This document shows, piece after piece, positions 34,911 through 42,915 of a DNA stretch of 64,000 nt. The translations under genes were made by a program, and so were the position numbers. The notes beneath the pieces were generated by a model. That model worked only from the letters and a program-made list of their open reading frames with translations, searched no databases and was not told where the DNA came from. Position 1 is the first letter of the stretch, and each line of letters begins with the position of its first letter. The DNA is from Anaerolinea sp. (lineage in GTDB: Bacteria > Chloroflexota > Anaerolineae > Anaerolineales > Anaerolineaceae): positions 1 through 64,000 of the forward strand of contig JARKPU010000077.1 in NCBI GenBank assembly GCA_029975055.1. Reading direction: 5' to 3'.

Positions 34911-34933
34911 CCCGGTGAAAGAAGGAGGAAGGC

Positions 34934-35206
34934 ATGCCGCCAAAAGTGATGATCTGGACGGGTGTTGGCCTCATCGCCCTGGTGCTGGTCATCCTGGGCG
35001 TCTGGGCGGGGCTGGCAGGATTCTTCCCGCGCATCGATATCCAGGTGCAGATGCCGGAAATCAACCTCACACCGGCGAGAGATTGGGCGGTGAACGCGCT
35101 CAACCAGGTGGCGCAAGCCATCGGCTCGGTGCTGGGGTTGATCGCCAACTTCTTGCAGGTTTCCGTGCAGCAGCTGGTGGGCGCTTTTACCATGCCCAGC
35201 CATTGA
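34934..35206 (+). CDS. Small membrane protein
   Basis: A 90-aa protein with one N-terminal membrane helix (MIWTGVGLIALVLVILGVWA) and a second moderately hydrophobic amphipathic segment (QAIGSVLGLIANFLQVSV). It begins 23 bp after the alcohol dehydrogenase with a strong site (AAGGAGGAA). I do not recognise the family. It may be part of the MFS-ADH transcription unit. Confidence 0.65.
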   Translation: MPPKVMIWTGVGLIALVLVILGVWAGLAGFFPRIDIQVQMPEINLTPARDWAVNALNQVAQAIGSVLGLIANFLQVSVQQLVGAFTMPSH

Positions 35207-35258
35207 GCAGCCGCCGGCCCGCTCCGGCCTGAAATTCGAATTACTTTGAGGAGAACCG

Positions 35259-36296
35259 ATGAATTACGACCGCCCGCATCGCCGCCAGAACCTGCTCAAC
35301 GGGCAATGGGTGCTCGTCTCACCGCACCGCGCCAGGCGGCCCTGGCTCGGCCAGGTGGAAAAAACGCCGCCCGAGAACCTGCCCGCCTACGATCCCGCCT
35401 GTTACCTCTGCCCGGGCAACAAACGCTCGGAAGGCGCGCAGAACCCGCCCTACACGGGCACGTTCGTCTTCGATAACGACTTCGCCGCCTTGCTGCTCCC
35501 CGAGCCTTCCGGCAGCAAAGAGCGCACCGGCGGGTTGTTCATCGCCGAGGAAGAAAGCGGCATTTGCCGGGTGATCTGCTTCTCCCCGCGGCACGATCTT
35601 TCTTTCCCCGAGATGCCCCTGGCCGAGGTGGAAGCCGTGGTGCGCACCTGGAGCGAACAGACCGCCGACCTGGGCAGCCGCGATTTCATTCATTACGTTC
35701 AGGTCTTCGAGAATAAAGGCGCCATGATGGGAGCCTCTAACCCGCACCCGCACAGCCAGGTGTGGGCCACGGGGCACATCCCCAACGAGCCGGCCCTCGA
35801 GCTGGAGCGCCAGGACGCCTATTACCACGAGCACGGCGCCTGCCTGCTGTGCGATTACCTGGCCGCCGAACTCAGCTCAGGCGAGCGCCTGGTGGCCGCC
35901 AACGAGGAATTCACCGCCCTGGTGCCCTTCTGGGCCATCTGGCCGTTCGAGGTGCTGCTCATCGCCAACCGGCACACAGCCTCGCTGCCGGAATTGACCC
36001 CCAAACAGACTACCGGGCTGGCGGATATCCTGCGGCAGATCGTCACGCGCTACGACAACCTCTTCGAGGTCAGCTTCCCCTACTCGATGGGCTTCCACCA
36101 GGCGCCGTTCGACGGCTCGGCCTACCCCGGGCAGCACCTGCACGCGCATTACTACCCCCCGCTGCTGCGCTCGGCCACCGTGCGCAAGTTCATGGTCGGT
36201 TTTGAACTGCTCGGCATGCCGCAGCGCGACCTGACGCCCGAGACCGCCGCCCGGCGCCTGCGCGAGCTGGACCCCGTGCATTACAAGCTGCGCTAA
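35259..36296 (+). CDS. galT: Galactose-1-phosphate uridylyltransferase
   Basis: A 345-aa HIT-superfamily enzyme of the Leloir pathway that exchanges UDP between glucose-1-P and galactose-1-P. The nucleophile motif HPHSQVW has His163-Pro-His165, close to the E. coli numbering, with GASNPH before it. Zn-site cysteines are seen in CYLCPGN and a second pair in CLLCDYL. The C-terminal QAPFDG and HLHAHYYPPLLRS complete the family pattern. No galK or galE neighbours. It ends 1 bp before the convergent gene, with no terminator between them. Confidence 0.94.
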   Translation: MNYDRPHRRQNLLNGQWVLVSPHRARRPWLGQVEKTPPENLPAYDPACYLCPGNKRSEGAQNPPYTGTFVFDNDFAALLLPEPSGSKERTGGLFIAEEESGICRVICFSPRHDLSFPEMPLAEVEAVVRTWSEQTADLGSRDFIHYVQVFENKGAMMGASNPHPHSQVWATGHIPNEPALELERQDAYYHEHGACLLCDYLAAELSSGERLVAANEEFTALVPFWAIWPFEVLLIANRHTASLPELTPKQTTGLADILRQIVTRYDNLFEVSFPYSMGFHQAPFDGSAYPGQHLHAHYYPPLLRSATVRKFMVGFELLGMPQRDLTPETAARRLRELDPVHYKLR

Positions 36297-36297
36297 G

Positions 36298-37284
36298 TTA
36301 CCGCGCCTGCCCCGAATCAGGGTCGATCATCAGGCCCGAAACATCCACCGCCTCGAAGTCGCTTCCGTGGAGGCTCTTGAAGGCGCTCACCAGGGCGTCG
36401 TCATCCCAGCGGCTGTCGGGCGCGCCGGTAATGTACCAGTTCGAACCGTTGTCCGCCAGGATGATGCCGTATTCCTTGAAGGCTTTGAAAATCGCGCGGA
36501 TCTGCGGCGGGTAACCGTCAATGTTCACCGAGGCCTTCAGCCTGAAGCGCTGGCCCATCGGCGGGAGGTTGAGATCGGTCGAAGAAGATGCGTAGTGCCG
36601 CGCCGGCCAGACGAAGGCTTTTTGCGTGCGCTGGGCGGTGAAGCGAAACGCATGGCGGATTTCTCCCCCCGCGGCTTCATCGTAGCGCACCAGCCCGGGG
36701 AGGATCGGCAGCCCCGCCGCGTCCGCCGAAGTCCACGTGGCCGGGCGCAGCGCGTTCGAGCGCAGGTCGAAGACCGCCCCCGAGTAGGCCGTCCAGCTAT
36801 CGTCGGGCTGCTTTTCGGCGGCATACAGCTCGTAGAGCAGGCAGGTATCGCGCTGCAGCACCAGCACATGCCGGTCGGAACCGCCCTCCACGGGCGCATC
36901 CGGCGGGATGGGGTAAGGCCCCGGGTCGCTCTCATCGCCGGCTTCCGGGCCAAACCGGATGCCCACCTTCGGCTGGCCGGCGGGAACGGTTGTGTAAGGG
37001 ATGCCGTAGATTGTGCCAAAATCGGCGTGGAGCGCCACGCCCGGGCCGATGCTGTTGATATACGCCGCCGAGCGGGGATGCACCGGCAGCGCATCGACCC
37101 TCCGGTTCCAGATGTTATCCGCCGGGAACATCGGGCAGCCCGCCAGCCACGGCGCGCTGCTCCCGTTGACCACCAGCGGCAGGTACAGGCCGCCGCCACC
37201 GCTTTGCGCCTGAGCCGCAGCCGCCACGGCCAGGAGGAACAGGGCCAGGATCGCCAGCGCCACCCGGCGGATGCGAGCGCTCAA
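36298..37284 (-). CDS. Secreted protein of unknown function
   Basis: A 328-aa protein with a signal peptide (VALAILALFLLAVAAAAQAQS). The mature part contains CPMFPADNIWNRRVDALPVH, LHADFGTIYGIPYTTV and GGSDRHVLVLQRDTCLLYEL, with two cysteines about 110 residues apart that could form a disulfide. I recognise it as a recurrent secreted family in Chloroflexi and Actinobacteria but know of no function. The start is a TTG overlapping the kinase stop (TTGA), chosen because no ATG precedes the signal peptide; GTG a few codons later is an alternative. Confidence 0.72.
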   Translation of the reverse strand: MSARIRRVALAILALFLLAVAAAAQAQSGGGGLYLPLVVNGSSAPWLAGCPMFPADNIWNRRVDALPVHPRSAAYINSIGPGVALHADFGTIYGIPYTTVPAGQPKVGIRFGPEAGDESDPGPYPIPPDAPVEGGSDRHVLVLQRDTCLLYELYAAEKQPDDSWTAYSGAVFDLRSNALRPATWTSADAAGLPILPGLVRYDEAAGGEIRHAFRFTAQRTQKAFVWPARHYASSSTDLNLPPMGQRFRLKASVNIDGYPPQIRAIFKAFKEYGIILADNGSNWYITGAPDSRWDDDALVSAFKSLHGSDFEAVDVSGLMIDPDSGQAR

Positions 37285-37919
37285 TCCAGTACCATCTCCT
37301 CTTTGCCGGCCAGCTTTTCCTGGATGCGCTGCACCACGGTTTCGAGGTGATGGGCGCGGTGGACGAAATCCAGGTCGTCGGAGCGCAGGGTGAGCACCGG
37401 GCAAAGGTCAAACGAGCCGATCCATTCCTCGTAGAAGCTGTCCAACAGGGCAAGGTAGTCTTCCGAGATGCCCGTCTCCATGTTGCGCGCACGGCGGCGG
37501 ATGCGCTCCATCAGCATCGGCACGGGCGCTTTCAGGTACACCAGCAGAGAAGGCGGCGGCAGGCCGCGCACCACCAGGTCGAAGACCCGGCGATAAGAGC
37601 GGTAATCGAGCTCGCTCAGGTTGCCCATGTGGTTGAGCGCCCGCGCGAAAATATAGGCATCCTCATAGATGCTCCGGTCGATGATCGCCGAGCGAGGGTC
37701 ATTCCAAAGCTCCAGGTGCTGCTCGGCGCGGTGCCCCAAGAAGAACACCTGCAAATGAAACGACCACTTCTTCATATCGGCATAGAAATCCGAAAGATAG
37801 GGGTTATCTGCCACCGACTCATACGCCGTGCGCCAGCCCAGGCGCTCGCCGATGCGCTCGGTCAACGAGGTTTTACCCGAGCCGATATTCCCAGCCACGA
37901 GGACCAACCGTTTTGCCAT
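37281..37919 (-). CDS. Deoxynucleoside kinase
   Basis: A 212-aa dNK-family kinase that phosphorylates deoxynucleosides in salvage. P-loop GNIGSGKTSL at the N-terminus, the DRSIYEDA motif (catalytic/ERS-equivalent), the lid region RIRRRARNMETGISEDYL, and the substrate-binding Glu in AYESVADNPYL. Specificity (dA/dG/dC) cannot be assigned. Its stop overlaps the start of the secreted protein gene. It complements the nrdJ route to dNTPs. Confidence 0.88.
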   Translation of the reverse strand: MAKRLVLVAGNIGSGKTSLTERIGERLGWRTAYESVADNPYLSDFYADMKKWSFHLQVFFLGHRAEQHLELWNDPRSAIIDRSIYEDAYIFARALNHMGNLSELDYRSYRRVFDLVVRGLPPPSLLVYLKAPVPMLMERIRRRARNMETGISEDYLALLDSFYEEWIGSFDLCPVLTLRSDDLDFVHRAHHLETVVQRIQEKLAGKEEMVLD

Positions 37920-38168
37920 GGATAAACTCCAGTGAAAGATGCGCTTCTTTCTTCGCTGTTACAGCTTTAAAATTTTAACATGGTTTTACCGGGGAAGAGT
38001 CACCTCAAAAGCGGCCGATGAAACACTTCAGCAGCGGGTTTTTCATTCCGGGCGTATGGCCTGCGCCCGCCCGAACCGGGTATATAATACAGGCAGGACC
38101 TTCGCCCCTGGCAGTCGCCTGGCAAGGCACCCTGGAAACCCACCGATTAAAGAGCACACAAGCGGCAC

Positions 38169-38531
38169 ATGGCGCAAGAACGTCACATCAACGATGAGCA
38201 GGTCGATCGTCTGGTGGTCATCATCCTGGCCTCCGAACAGGTCGGCGAGCTTTCGAACCGTCTGGTGAAGAAGGGCTATCGTCTCACGCTGGTCAACACC
38301 AGCTCCGGCTTCATGCAGGCCGGTTCCACCTGCCTGCTGGTGGGCATCAACCATGGCCGCGAAGACGACCTGATCGGCCTGATCGGCTCGGTCTGCCGCA
38401 CCCACCGCCAGTTTATCCCTGCCGGGGGCACCTTTTCCTTGCCCGGGGGCCTGCCCCCGTTGATGATCGAAGCCGAAGTGGGCAGCGCTTACGTCTTTAC
38501 CCTCGAAGTCGAGCAATACGAATTCTTCTAA
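38169..38531 (+). CDS. PII-like cyclic-di-AMP receptor (DarA/PstA type)
   Basis: A 120-aa protein of the cyclic-di-AMP receptor family. The key loop is LTLVNTSSGFMQAGSTCLLVGI, which matches the family's T-loop base, with the small B-loop region GREDDLI. The PII-like fold binds c-di-AMP as a trimer and signals on osmotic or cell-wall state. The diadenylate cyclase is not in this window. The next gene starts 6 bp after it. Confidence 0.85.
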   Translation: MAQERHINDEQVDRLVVIILASEQVGELSNRLVKKGYRLTLVNTSSGFMQAGSTCLLVGINHGREDDLIGLIGSVCRTHRQFIPAGGTFSLPGGLPPLMIEAEVGSAYVFTLEVEQYEFF

Positions 38532-38537
38532 GCCCGC

Positions 38538-39857
38538 ATGGCGCAAAAACCATCCCTTTCCTTCTTCTGGCAGCGCCTCAAACGCGGAGCCGCGCTGGTC
38601 TCTGCAGGCGGGAGCTGGTCGGTGCAGCTTCCGGGCGAAGTCCAGCGCAATTTACGCTGGTATTTCTTCGACGGCGTGCTGGCATCCAGCCAGGAGGCCA
38701 TCAACCTCACCTACCTGACCCTCTTCATCCTGGCGCTGGGGGCCAGCAAGGCGCAAATCGGCCTGATGACTTCCCTCGCCAGCCTGAGCGCGGTGGTCTT
38801 GCTCCTGCCGGGGGCGCTGCTGGCCGAACGCTTTGGCCAGCGCAAGTGGATCGTCGTCGCCGGCGGCGGAGGCGTCACCCGCCTGGCCATCTTGGGGCTG
38901 GCGCTGCTCCCGTTCTTCGCCAAAGGCCAGCAGGCCGTCACCATCGTAATTCTCTTCAAGGTCCTCATGGACGGCTTCAGCAACCTGTCCATGCCGGCCT
39001 GGACTGCCCTCACCGCAGAGATCATCCCCATTGCCTGGCGCGGCCGGTACTTCGGCAGCCGCAACATGGTGATGAGCATCGCCAACATGCTCGTCACGCT
39101 CATCGCCGGGCAGGTCATCACCCTGGCCGTCTCGCCCATCACCGGCTACCAGACGGTCTATGCCCTGGCGTTCGCCTTCGGCATCGGCGCCACCTTTTGC
39201 TTCGCGCACCTGCAGGAACCTCCGCGCCAGCCCGATGCCTCTGCCACGGCAGCTTACACACCTGCCTCGCTGCTCAAAGCCCTGCGCGAGAACGCCGATT
39301 TCCGCAACTTCTGCATCTCGCAGATGGTGTGGAACTTTGGTTTGAACATCGCCGGGCCGTTCTTCGCCGTTTATCAGGTGGAGAACCTGCATGCCACCCC
39401 TGCCGAGGTGGGCATTCTCAGCATCATCTCCAGCCTGGCGGGCATCCCGGCGGTGCGCTTCTTCGGCGGCCTGAACGACCGCTGGGGAGCCTATAAGGTG
39501 ACGCTGCTCACCGGCCTGCTCATTCCGCTCGTGCCGGTGCTATGGATCTTCACGCGCGTGCCCTGGCATGTGGCGCCCATCAACATCACCTCCGGCATCT
39601 TGTGGGCGGGGTACGGGCTGGCCTCGTTTAACTTCTTGCTCTCGATCAGCAAAGCCGAAACCCTGCCGCGCTTTACCGCCCTGTTCCAGATCTCCGTGGC
39701 GGTGGCCACGGCCGCCGGCGCCGCGCTCGGCGGTATCATCGTCCAGCACCTGGGCTTCCCGGCCATCTTCCTCACCTCGGGCCTCCTGCGCCTGGTGGGC
39801 ATCTTCGTCTTCTGGAGGATGGTGCGCCCTCGCAACCCGGTATCGGTATTTTCTTAA
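38538..39857 (+). CDS. MFS transporter
   Basis: A 439-aa major facilitator with about 12 membrane segments. It starts with a soluble N-terminal region of about 50 residues, and the loop 2-3 motif is LLAERFGQRKWIVVAGG, a form of G-x-x-x-D-R-x-G-R. A second-half motif is GGLNDRWGAYKV. It is 6 bp downstream of the c-di-AMP receptor gene, with no good ribosome-binding site, so the two are probably coupled. Substrate unknown. Confidence 0.83.
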   Translation: MAQKPSLSFFWQRLKRGAALVSAGGSWSVQLPGEVQRNLRWYFFDGVLASSQEAINLTYLTLFILALGASKAQIGLMTSLASLSAVVLLLPGALLAERFGQRKWIVVAGGGGVTRLAILGLALLPFFAKGQQAVTIVILFKVLMDGFSNLSMPAWTALTAEIIPIAWRGRYFGSRNMVMSIANMLVTLIAGQVITLAVSPITGYQTVYALAFAFGIGATFCFAHLQEPPRQPDASATAAYTPASLLKALRENADFRNFCISQMVWNFGLNIAGPFFAVYQVENLHATPAEVGILSIISSLAGIPAVRFFGGLNDRWGAYKVTLLTGLLIPLVPVLWIFTRVPWHVAPINITSGILWAGYGLASFNFLLSISKAETLPRFTALFQISVAVATAAGAALGGIIVQHLGFPAIFLTSGLLRLVGIFVFWRMVRPRNPVSVFS

Positions 39858-39866
39858 AGGACTGCC

Positions 39867-40136
39867 ATGACGGAAAATCTAAAAAAGATTGTCTATTTCA
39901 CCGAAGGCACCTGCTCCAGCCAGGTAACGATTTGGATCGAGGGCGAGTTGATCCGCGAAGTGACCTTCGAAGGCGGCTGCGACGGCAACCTGATCGCCAT
40001 CTCGCGCCTGCTCATTGGTATGAAAGCGCAGGATGTGATTCAGCGCCTGCAGGGCATCGATTGCGGCGGGCGCGGCACCTCCTGCCCCGACCAGCTCGCA
40101 AAAGCGCTGCTGGCTCACACCGGGCGCAGCGCGTAA
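39867..40136 (+). CDS. TSCPD domain protein
   Basis: An 89-aa stand-alone TSCPD protein. It shows GTCSSQVTIWIEGELIREVTFEGGCDGNLIAISRLLIG and the naming motif RGTSCPDQLAKAL. The same domain occurs at the C-terminus of NrdJ-type ribonucleotide reductases, such as the one at 22.1-24.7 kb here. Conserved cysteines may bind metal. Function unknown. RBS AAAGGA; its end overlaps the convergent Nif3 gene by 22 bp. Confidence 0.88.
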   Translation: MTENLKKIVYFTEGTCSSQVTIWIEGELIREVTFEGGCDGNLIAISRLLIGMKAQDVIQRLQGIDCGGRGTSCPDQLAKALLAHTGRSA

Positions 40137-40906
40137 TCCGCCGCAATGTGGGTGATGCTCACGCCGGGCAGCCTTGGGCGCAGCCACTCGGCCAGGTAAG
40201 CCATGCCCGGTTCTTCGCTCACCTGGTGGCCCAGGATGATCACGCCCTTCGCCAGCCCGCCCAGCCCAGCGTCGCGCATATATTCGATGGTTGACCATTC
40301 GGGCGTCTCGCCGCAGATCACCACATCGGCGCCGGCTTTGCGCAGCAGCTCCAGCTGCATTTCACCCCAGCTGAACCCCGGCAGGACGACCGCCTTGCGG
40401 CACACCGCCTGGTCTGCCCCCACCACGCGCAGAGATGAGGCGGCCAGGCGCACCTTCAAGAAAGCGGCGAGTTCGTCCAGCGGCGTGGGCGGCAGGTGGA
40501 GCAGATACTCCCGCTCGGGGTCCTGGTAGCTTTTCCAATCCAGCAGGCGCAAGAGGCCTTCCAGCACGCCGTCCGGCCTGACGGTGTGCCAGCCATCGTG
40601 AAAGCGCCAGACGGCCATCCTGGTCTCTTCCAGCAGCCTGCGCTTGGATTGATAGACGGGGTCTTCCGCCAGCCAATCCACCTTATCTTCATGGTTGTAG
40701 AAGAGCGGCTCGTGCGCGATGATCAGGTTCGCGCCCAGCGAGGCGGCCTTTTCGATCACCGCACGGGTGGCAATGAAGGTGGTGGCGATCCCGGCAAGGG
40801 GCTGCGCGGGGTCTCCAGCCTTGAACGTGTCAACCGTGCCGGCAGGGAGCTTTTCCGGGACTTCCTTCAGGATGATATCTACAGCTTGCTGGATCGTATA
40901 GGTCAT
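40115..40906 (-). CDS. Nif3-like dinuclear metal centre protein
   Basis: A 263-aa NIF3/YbgI-family protein. Family features: NLIIAHEPLFYN (the HxxxF metal-ligand region), VCRKAVVLPGFSWGEMQ, DVVICGETPEWSTIEYMRDAGL (metal ligand Glu) and GVIILGHQVSEEPGM. It is annotated in databases as GTP cyclohydrolase I type 2-like, but the biochemical role is not settled. The start ATG is 180 bp upstream of a divergent thioesterase gene with a palindrome between them. Confidence 0.88.
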   Translation of the reverse strand: MTYTIQQAVDIILKEVPEKLPAGTVDTFKAGDPAQPLAGIATTFIATRAVIEKAASLGANLIIAHEPLFYNHEDKVDWLAEDPVYQSKRRLLEETRMAVWRFHDGWHTVRPDGVLEGLLRLLDWKSYQDPEREYLLHLPPTPLDELAAFLKVRLAASSLRVVGADQAVCRKAVVLPGFSWGEMQLELLRKAGADVVICGETPEWSTIEYMRDAGLGGLAKGVIILGHQVSEEPGMAYLAEWLRPRLPGVSITHIAADYALRPV

Positions 40907-40962
40907 CGGGTCACCTCTTTCAACTCAGGCCGGATGGTCACATGCCCAGGATAAGGATGAAT

Positions 40963-40985
40963 TATCCATAGCCATGGATATTATA
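40963..40985. promoter_or_regulatory. Palindrome next to the nif3-like -10 box
   Basis: TATCCAT (40963-40969) and ATGGATA (40974-40980) are perfect inverted repeats around AGCC. The minus-strand TATAAT (40985-40980) overlaps the edge, so a bound regulator would cover the start of nif3 transcription. Confidence 0.45.
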
Positions 40986-41023
40986 GAACGACACCCGCCA
41001 GGCGAATAACCATCCGCGAGGGG

Positions 41024-41052
41024 TTGACATCTTTCCCACTCCGGTTTAAAGT
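41024..41052 (+). promoter_or_regulatory. Promoter of the thioesterase gene
   Basis: TTGACA (41024-41029, consensus), a 17-bp spacer and TAAAGT (41047-41052). Confidence 0.7.
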
Positions 41053-41086
41053 GAGCATCATCCCATCCATCCGAAAGGAAAATTGC

Positions 41087-41506
41087 ATGACTATCCCTGT
41101 CCTGGTCACTCACCACCTCGTGAAGGGTGAAGACCTCAACCACCACGGCACGCTTTTTGCCGGGCGCAGCGCCGAATGGTTCGTTGAATCGGGCTTCATC
41201 GCCGCCGCGGCACTCACCCACCCCGAGAACATCGTCTGCCTTAAGATTCACGGCATGTCCTTCACCCGCCCGGTGAAGCGCGGAGAGGTGATCCGCTTCG
41301 AAAGCAGCATCGTCGCGGTGGGGCGCTCGCGGCTGGTGGCGCACATCCAAATGAAAGGCCGAAAAGAGGAGGATGTGATCGTGGACGGCTTCATCACCTT
41401 TGTGCATGTGGACCTGGAAGGCAAGCCCCTGCCGCACGGCGTCACCATCGCCGCCGAGACGCCCGAAGAGCTGTCGCTGCAAGAAAAGGCAAAGACGTTA
41501 TCCTGA
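41087..41506 (+). CDS. Acyl-CoA thioesterase, hotdog fold
   Basis: A 139-aa hotdog-fold protein. NHHGTLFAGRSAEWFVESGFIAA is the typical hotdog helix with the conserved HHGTLFAG turn. It is followed by ENIVCLKIHGMSFTRPVKRGE and FITFVHVD. It hydrolyses acyl-CoAs, likely medium or long chain, but specificity is open. ATG at 41087 follows GAAAGGAAA. The gene is alone, with its own promoter and terminator. Confidence 0.9.
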   Translation: MTIPVLVTHHLVKGEDLNHHGTLFAGRSAEWFVESGFIAAAALTHPENIVCLKIHGMSFTRPVKRGEVIRFESSIVAVGRSRLVAHIQMKGRKEEDVIVDGFITFVHVDLEGKPLPHGVTIAAETPEELSLQEKAKTLS

Positions 41507-41566
41507 GCAGGCGAATAGAGTGACTGTAGAAAAGGATATCGACCGGAAGGACCTGGTTGTTGATTA

Positions 41567-41611
41567 GAAAAAGGGCGAACCGCCGCTTCTTCAAGCGGCC
41601 GAAGCGGCGGT
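41567..41611 (-). terminator. Terminator of the DUF362 gene
   Basis: 11-bp stem ACCGCCGCTTC (41579-41589) with GAAGCGGCGGT (41601-41611). On the minus strand it is followed by TCGCCCTTTTTC. Confidence 0.65.
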
Positions 41612-41621
41612 CCCCTAACCG

Positions 41622-41656
41622 CAGGGGGCGACACACAGGTCGCCCCCTGATCTTTC
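41622..41656 (+). terminator. Terminator of the thioesterase gene
   Basis: 11-bp stem CAGGGGGCGAC (41622-41632) with GTCGCCCCCTG (41639-41649), ACACAG loop, then ATCTTTCT. Confidence 0.75.
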
Positions 41657-41711
41657 TACATGAAGCGGTTCTTCTTACACAGCCGCTTTCCGTTCCCTGC
41701 ACCAGCGCAGC

Positions 41712-42875
41712 CTAATTGGCCGGGATGTACGTCACCGAAGTGCGCTGGAACTCGGTTACCGGGAGCACATCCACCAGCTCATATTCACGGCTGCCCAGCC
41801 CAAGCTGCTCGGCATATTCCACAACCTTGTAGGGGTCTTTGAGCGGGCCGTGCAGCCAGCGCAGCGGGTGGCCGGTGCGCGTGTGCACTTCCATCGAGGT
41901 GGGCACATTCTCCTCGATGAGCGGCGTTTGGCCGGTCATATCCAGCACGGCCTGCTCGAGCGCCACGATGTCATCCGAGCCAAAAATACCGGCATCCGGC
42001 AGGATGGGCATGCTGGTGAAGCCAAAGCAGTCGCAGACGGGCGTCATGTGCGTGGCCAGCACCATGTGGATGGATTTGCCCGCCGCGAAGGTGCCCATGC
42101 TCACCTCAACGCTGCGCGCGCAGGCTTCCTGGAAGGTGTGGAAGTTGACCGCGTCGATCTTGAGGCTGCCCGGAGGGGCCACCTGCAGGCAGCGGCCGCA
42201 CTGGTTGCAGCCCTCGAAGTGCATGTGCAGGCCGTCGGGCCGGTCACGGTCCTGGACGATGGCCCCAAACGGGCAGGCGTCGATGATCGCCTGGCGCACG
42301 GCGGGGTCGGGGCATTTCTCGGCAAACCAGTAGGGGTCGAAATGCATCGCGTCGTGCATCTCGGCGCGCGTCTTGCCCGACATGCAGCCCAGCGCCAGGT
42401 TCTTGATCGCCCCGCCATAACCGCAGCTCGGGTGGCCCTTGGCATGCGCGAAGTTCACCAGGAAGGTCGCGTCTTGGATCAACCCGCCCAGGCGCCAGCT
42501 CTTGATGCTCTTGTACGGTTTTTCGTGCTCGTAGAAATACTGATCCATCGGCCCGGAGATCGGGTAAATCGGGCAGCCGAGCGTCTCGGCGGTGTAGCCG
42601 CGCGAGGCAGCATCATGCACGTCCCACTCGGTATCCGCCACCACAGGCTCCCCGCCGCCATCCTTGATGGCTTTGACGACCTTGCGCAAGAACACGGGGT
42701 GAATCGTCGAATAACCGATGTTCGAGCCGGTATGGATCTTCAGAACCACTTTTTCATTCTTGACGCGATCGCGCAGATGCAGCCGCTCCAGGATAAGATC
42801 GAGCTTCGCAGGCAGCGTCTCTTTCGCATCCAGTTTCGACTGGCGCGGCGAGCCCCAAAATACTTTGCTTGCCAT
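41712..42875 (-). CDS. DUF362 / 4Fe-4S ferredoxin-like protein
   Basis: A 387-aa protein of the DUF362 family. The N-terminal DUF362 part has KVVLKIHTGSNIGYSTIHP, VADTEWDV and HAKGHPSCGYGGAIKNLALG, followed by a 4Fe-4S motif GCNQCGRCLQVAPP with an earlier ACPFGAI cysteine. The combination is thought to bind iron-sulfur clusters and take part in electron transfer; the substrate is unknown. ATG has GGAGGC upstream. Its 40-bp gap to the PLD-like gene (both minus strand) makes one transcription unit likely. Confidence 0.85.
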   Translation of the reverse strand: MASKVFWGSPRQSKLDAKETLPAKLDLILERLHLRDRVKNEKVVLKIHTGSNIGYSTIHPVFLRKVVKAIKDGGGEPVVADTEWDVHDAASRGYTAETLGCPIYPISGPMDQYFYEHEKPYKSIKSWRLGGLIQDATFLVNFAHAKGHPSCGYGGAIKNLALGCMSGKTRAEMHDAMHFDPYWFAEKCPDPAVRQAIIDACPFGAIVQDRDRPDGLHMHFEGCNQCGRCLQVAPPGSLKIDAVNFHTFQEACARSVEVSMGTFAAGKSIHMVLATHMTPVCDCFGFTSMPILPDAGIFGSDDIVALEQAVLDMTGQTPLIEENVPTSMEVHTRTGHPLRWLHGPLKDPYKVVEYAEQLGLGSREYELVDVLPVTEFQRTSVTYIPAN

Positions 42876-42915
42876 TATGCCTCCAATATTGATGTGTTTA
42901 GGGGAGATTGATTCA

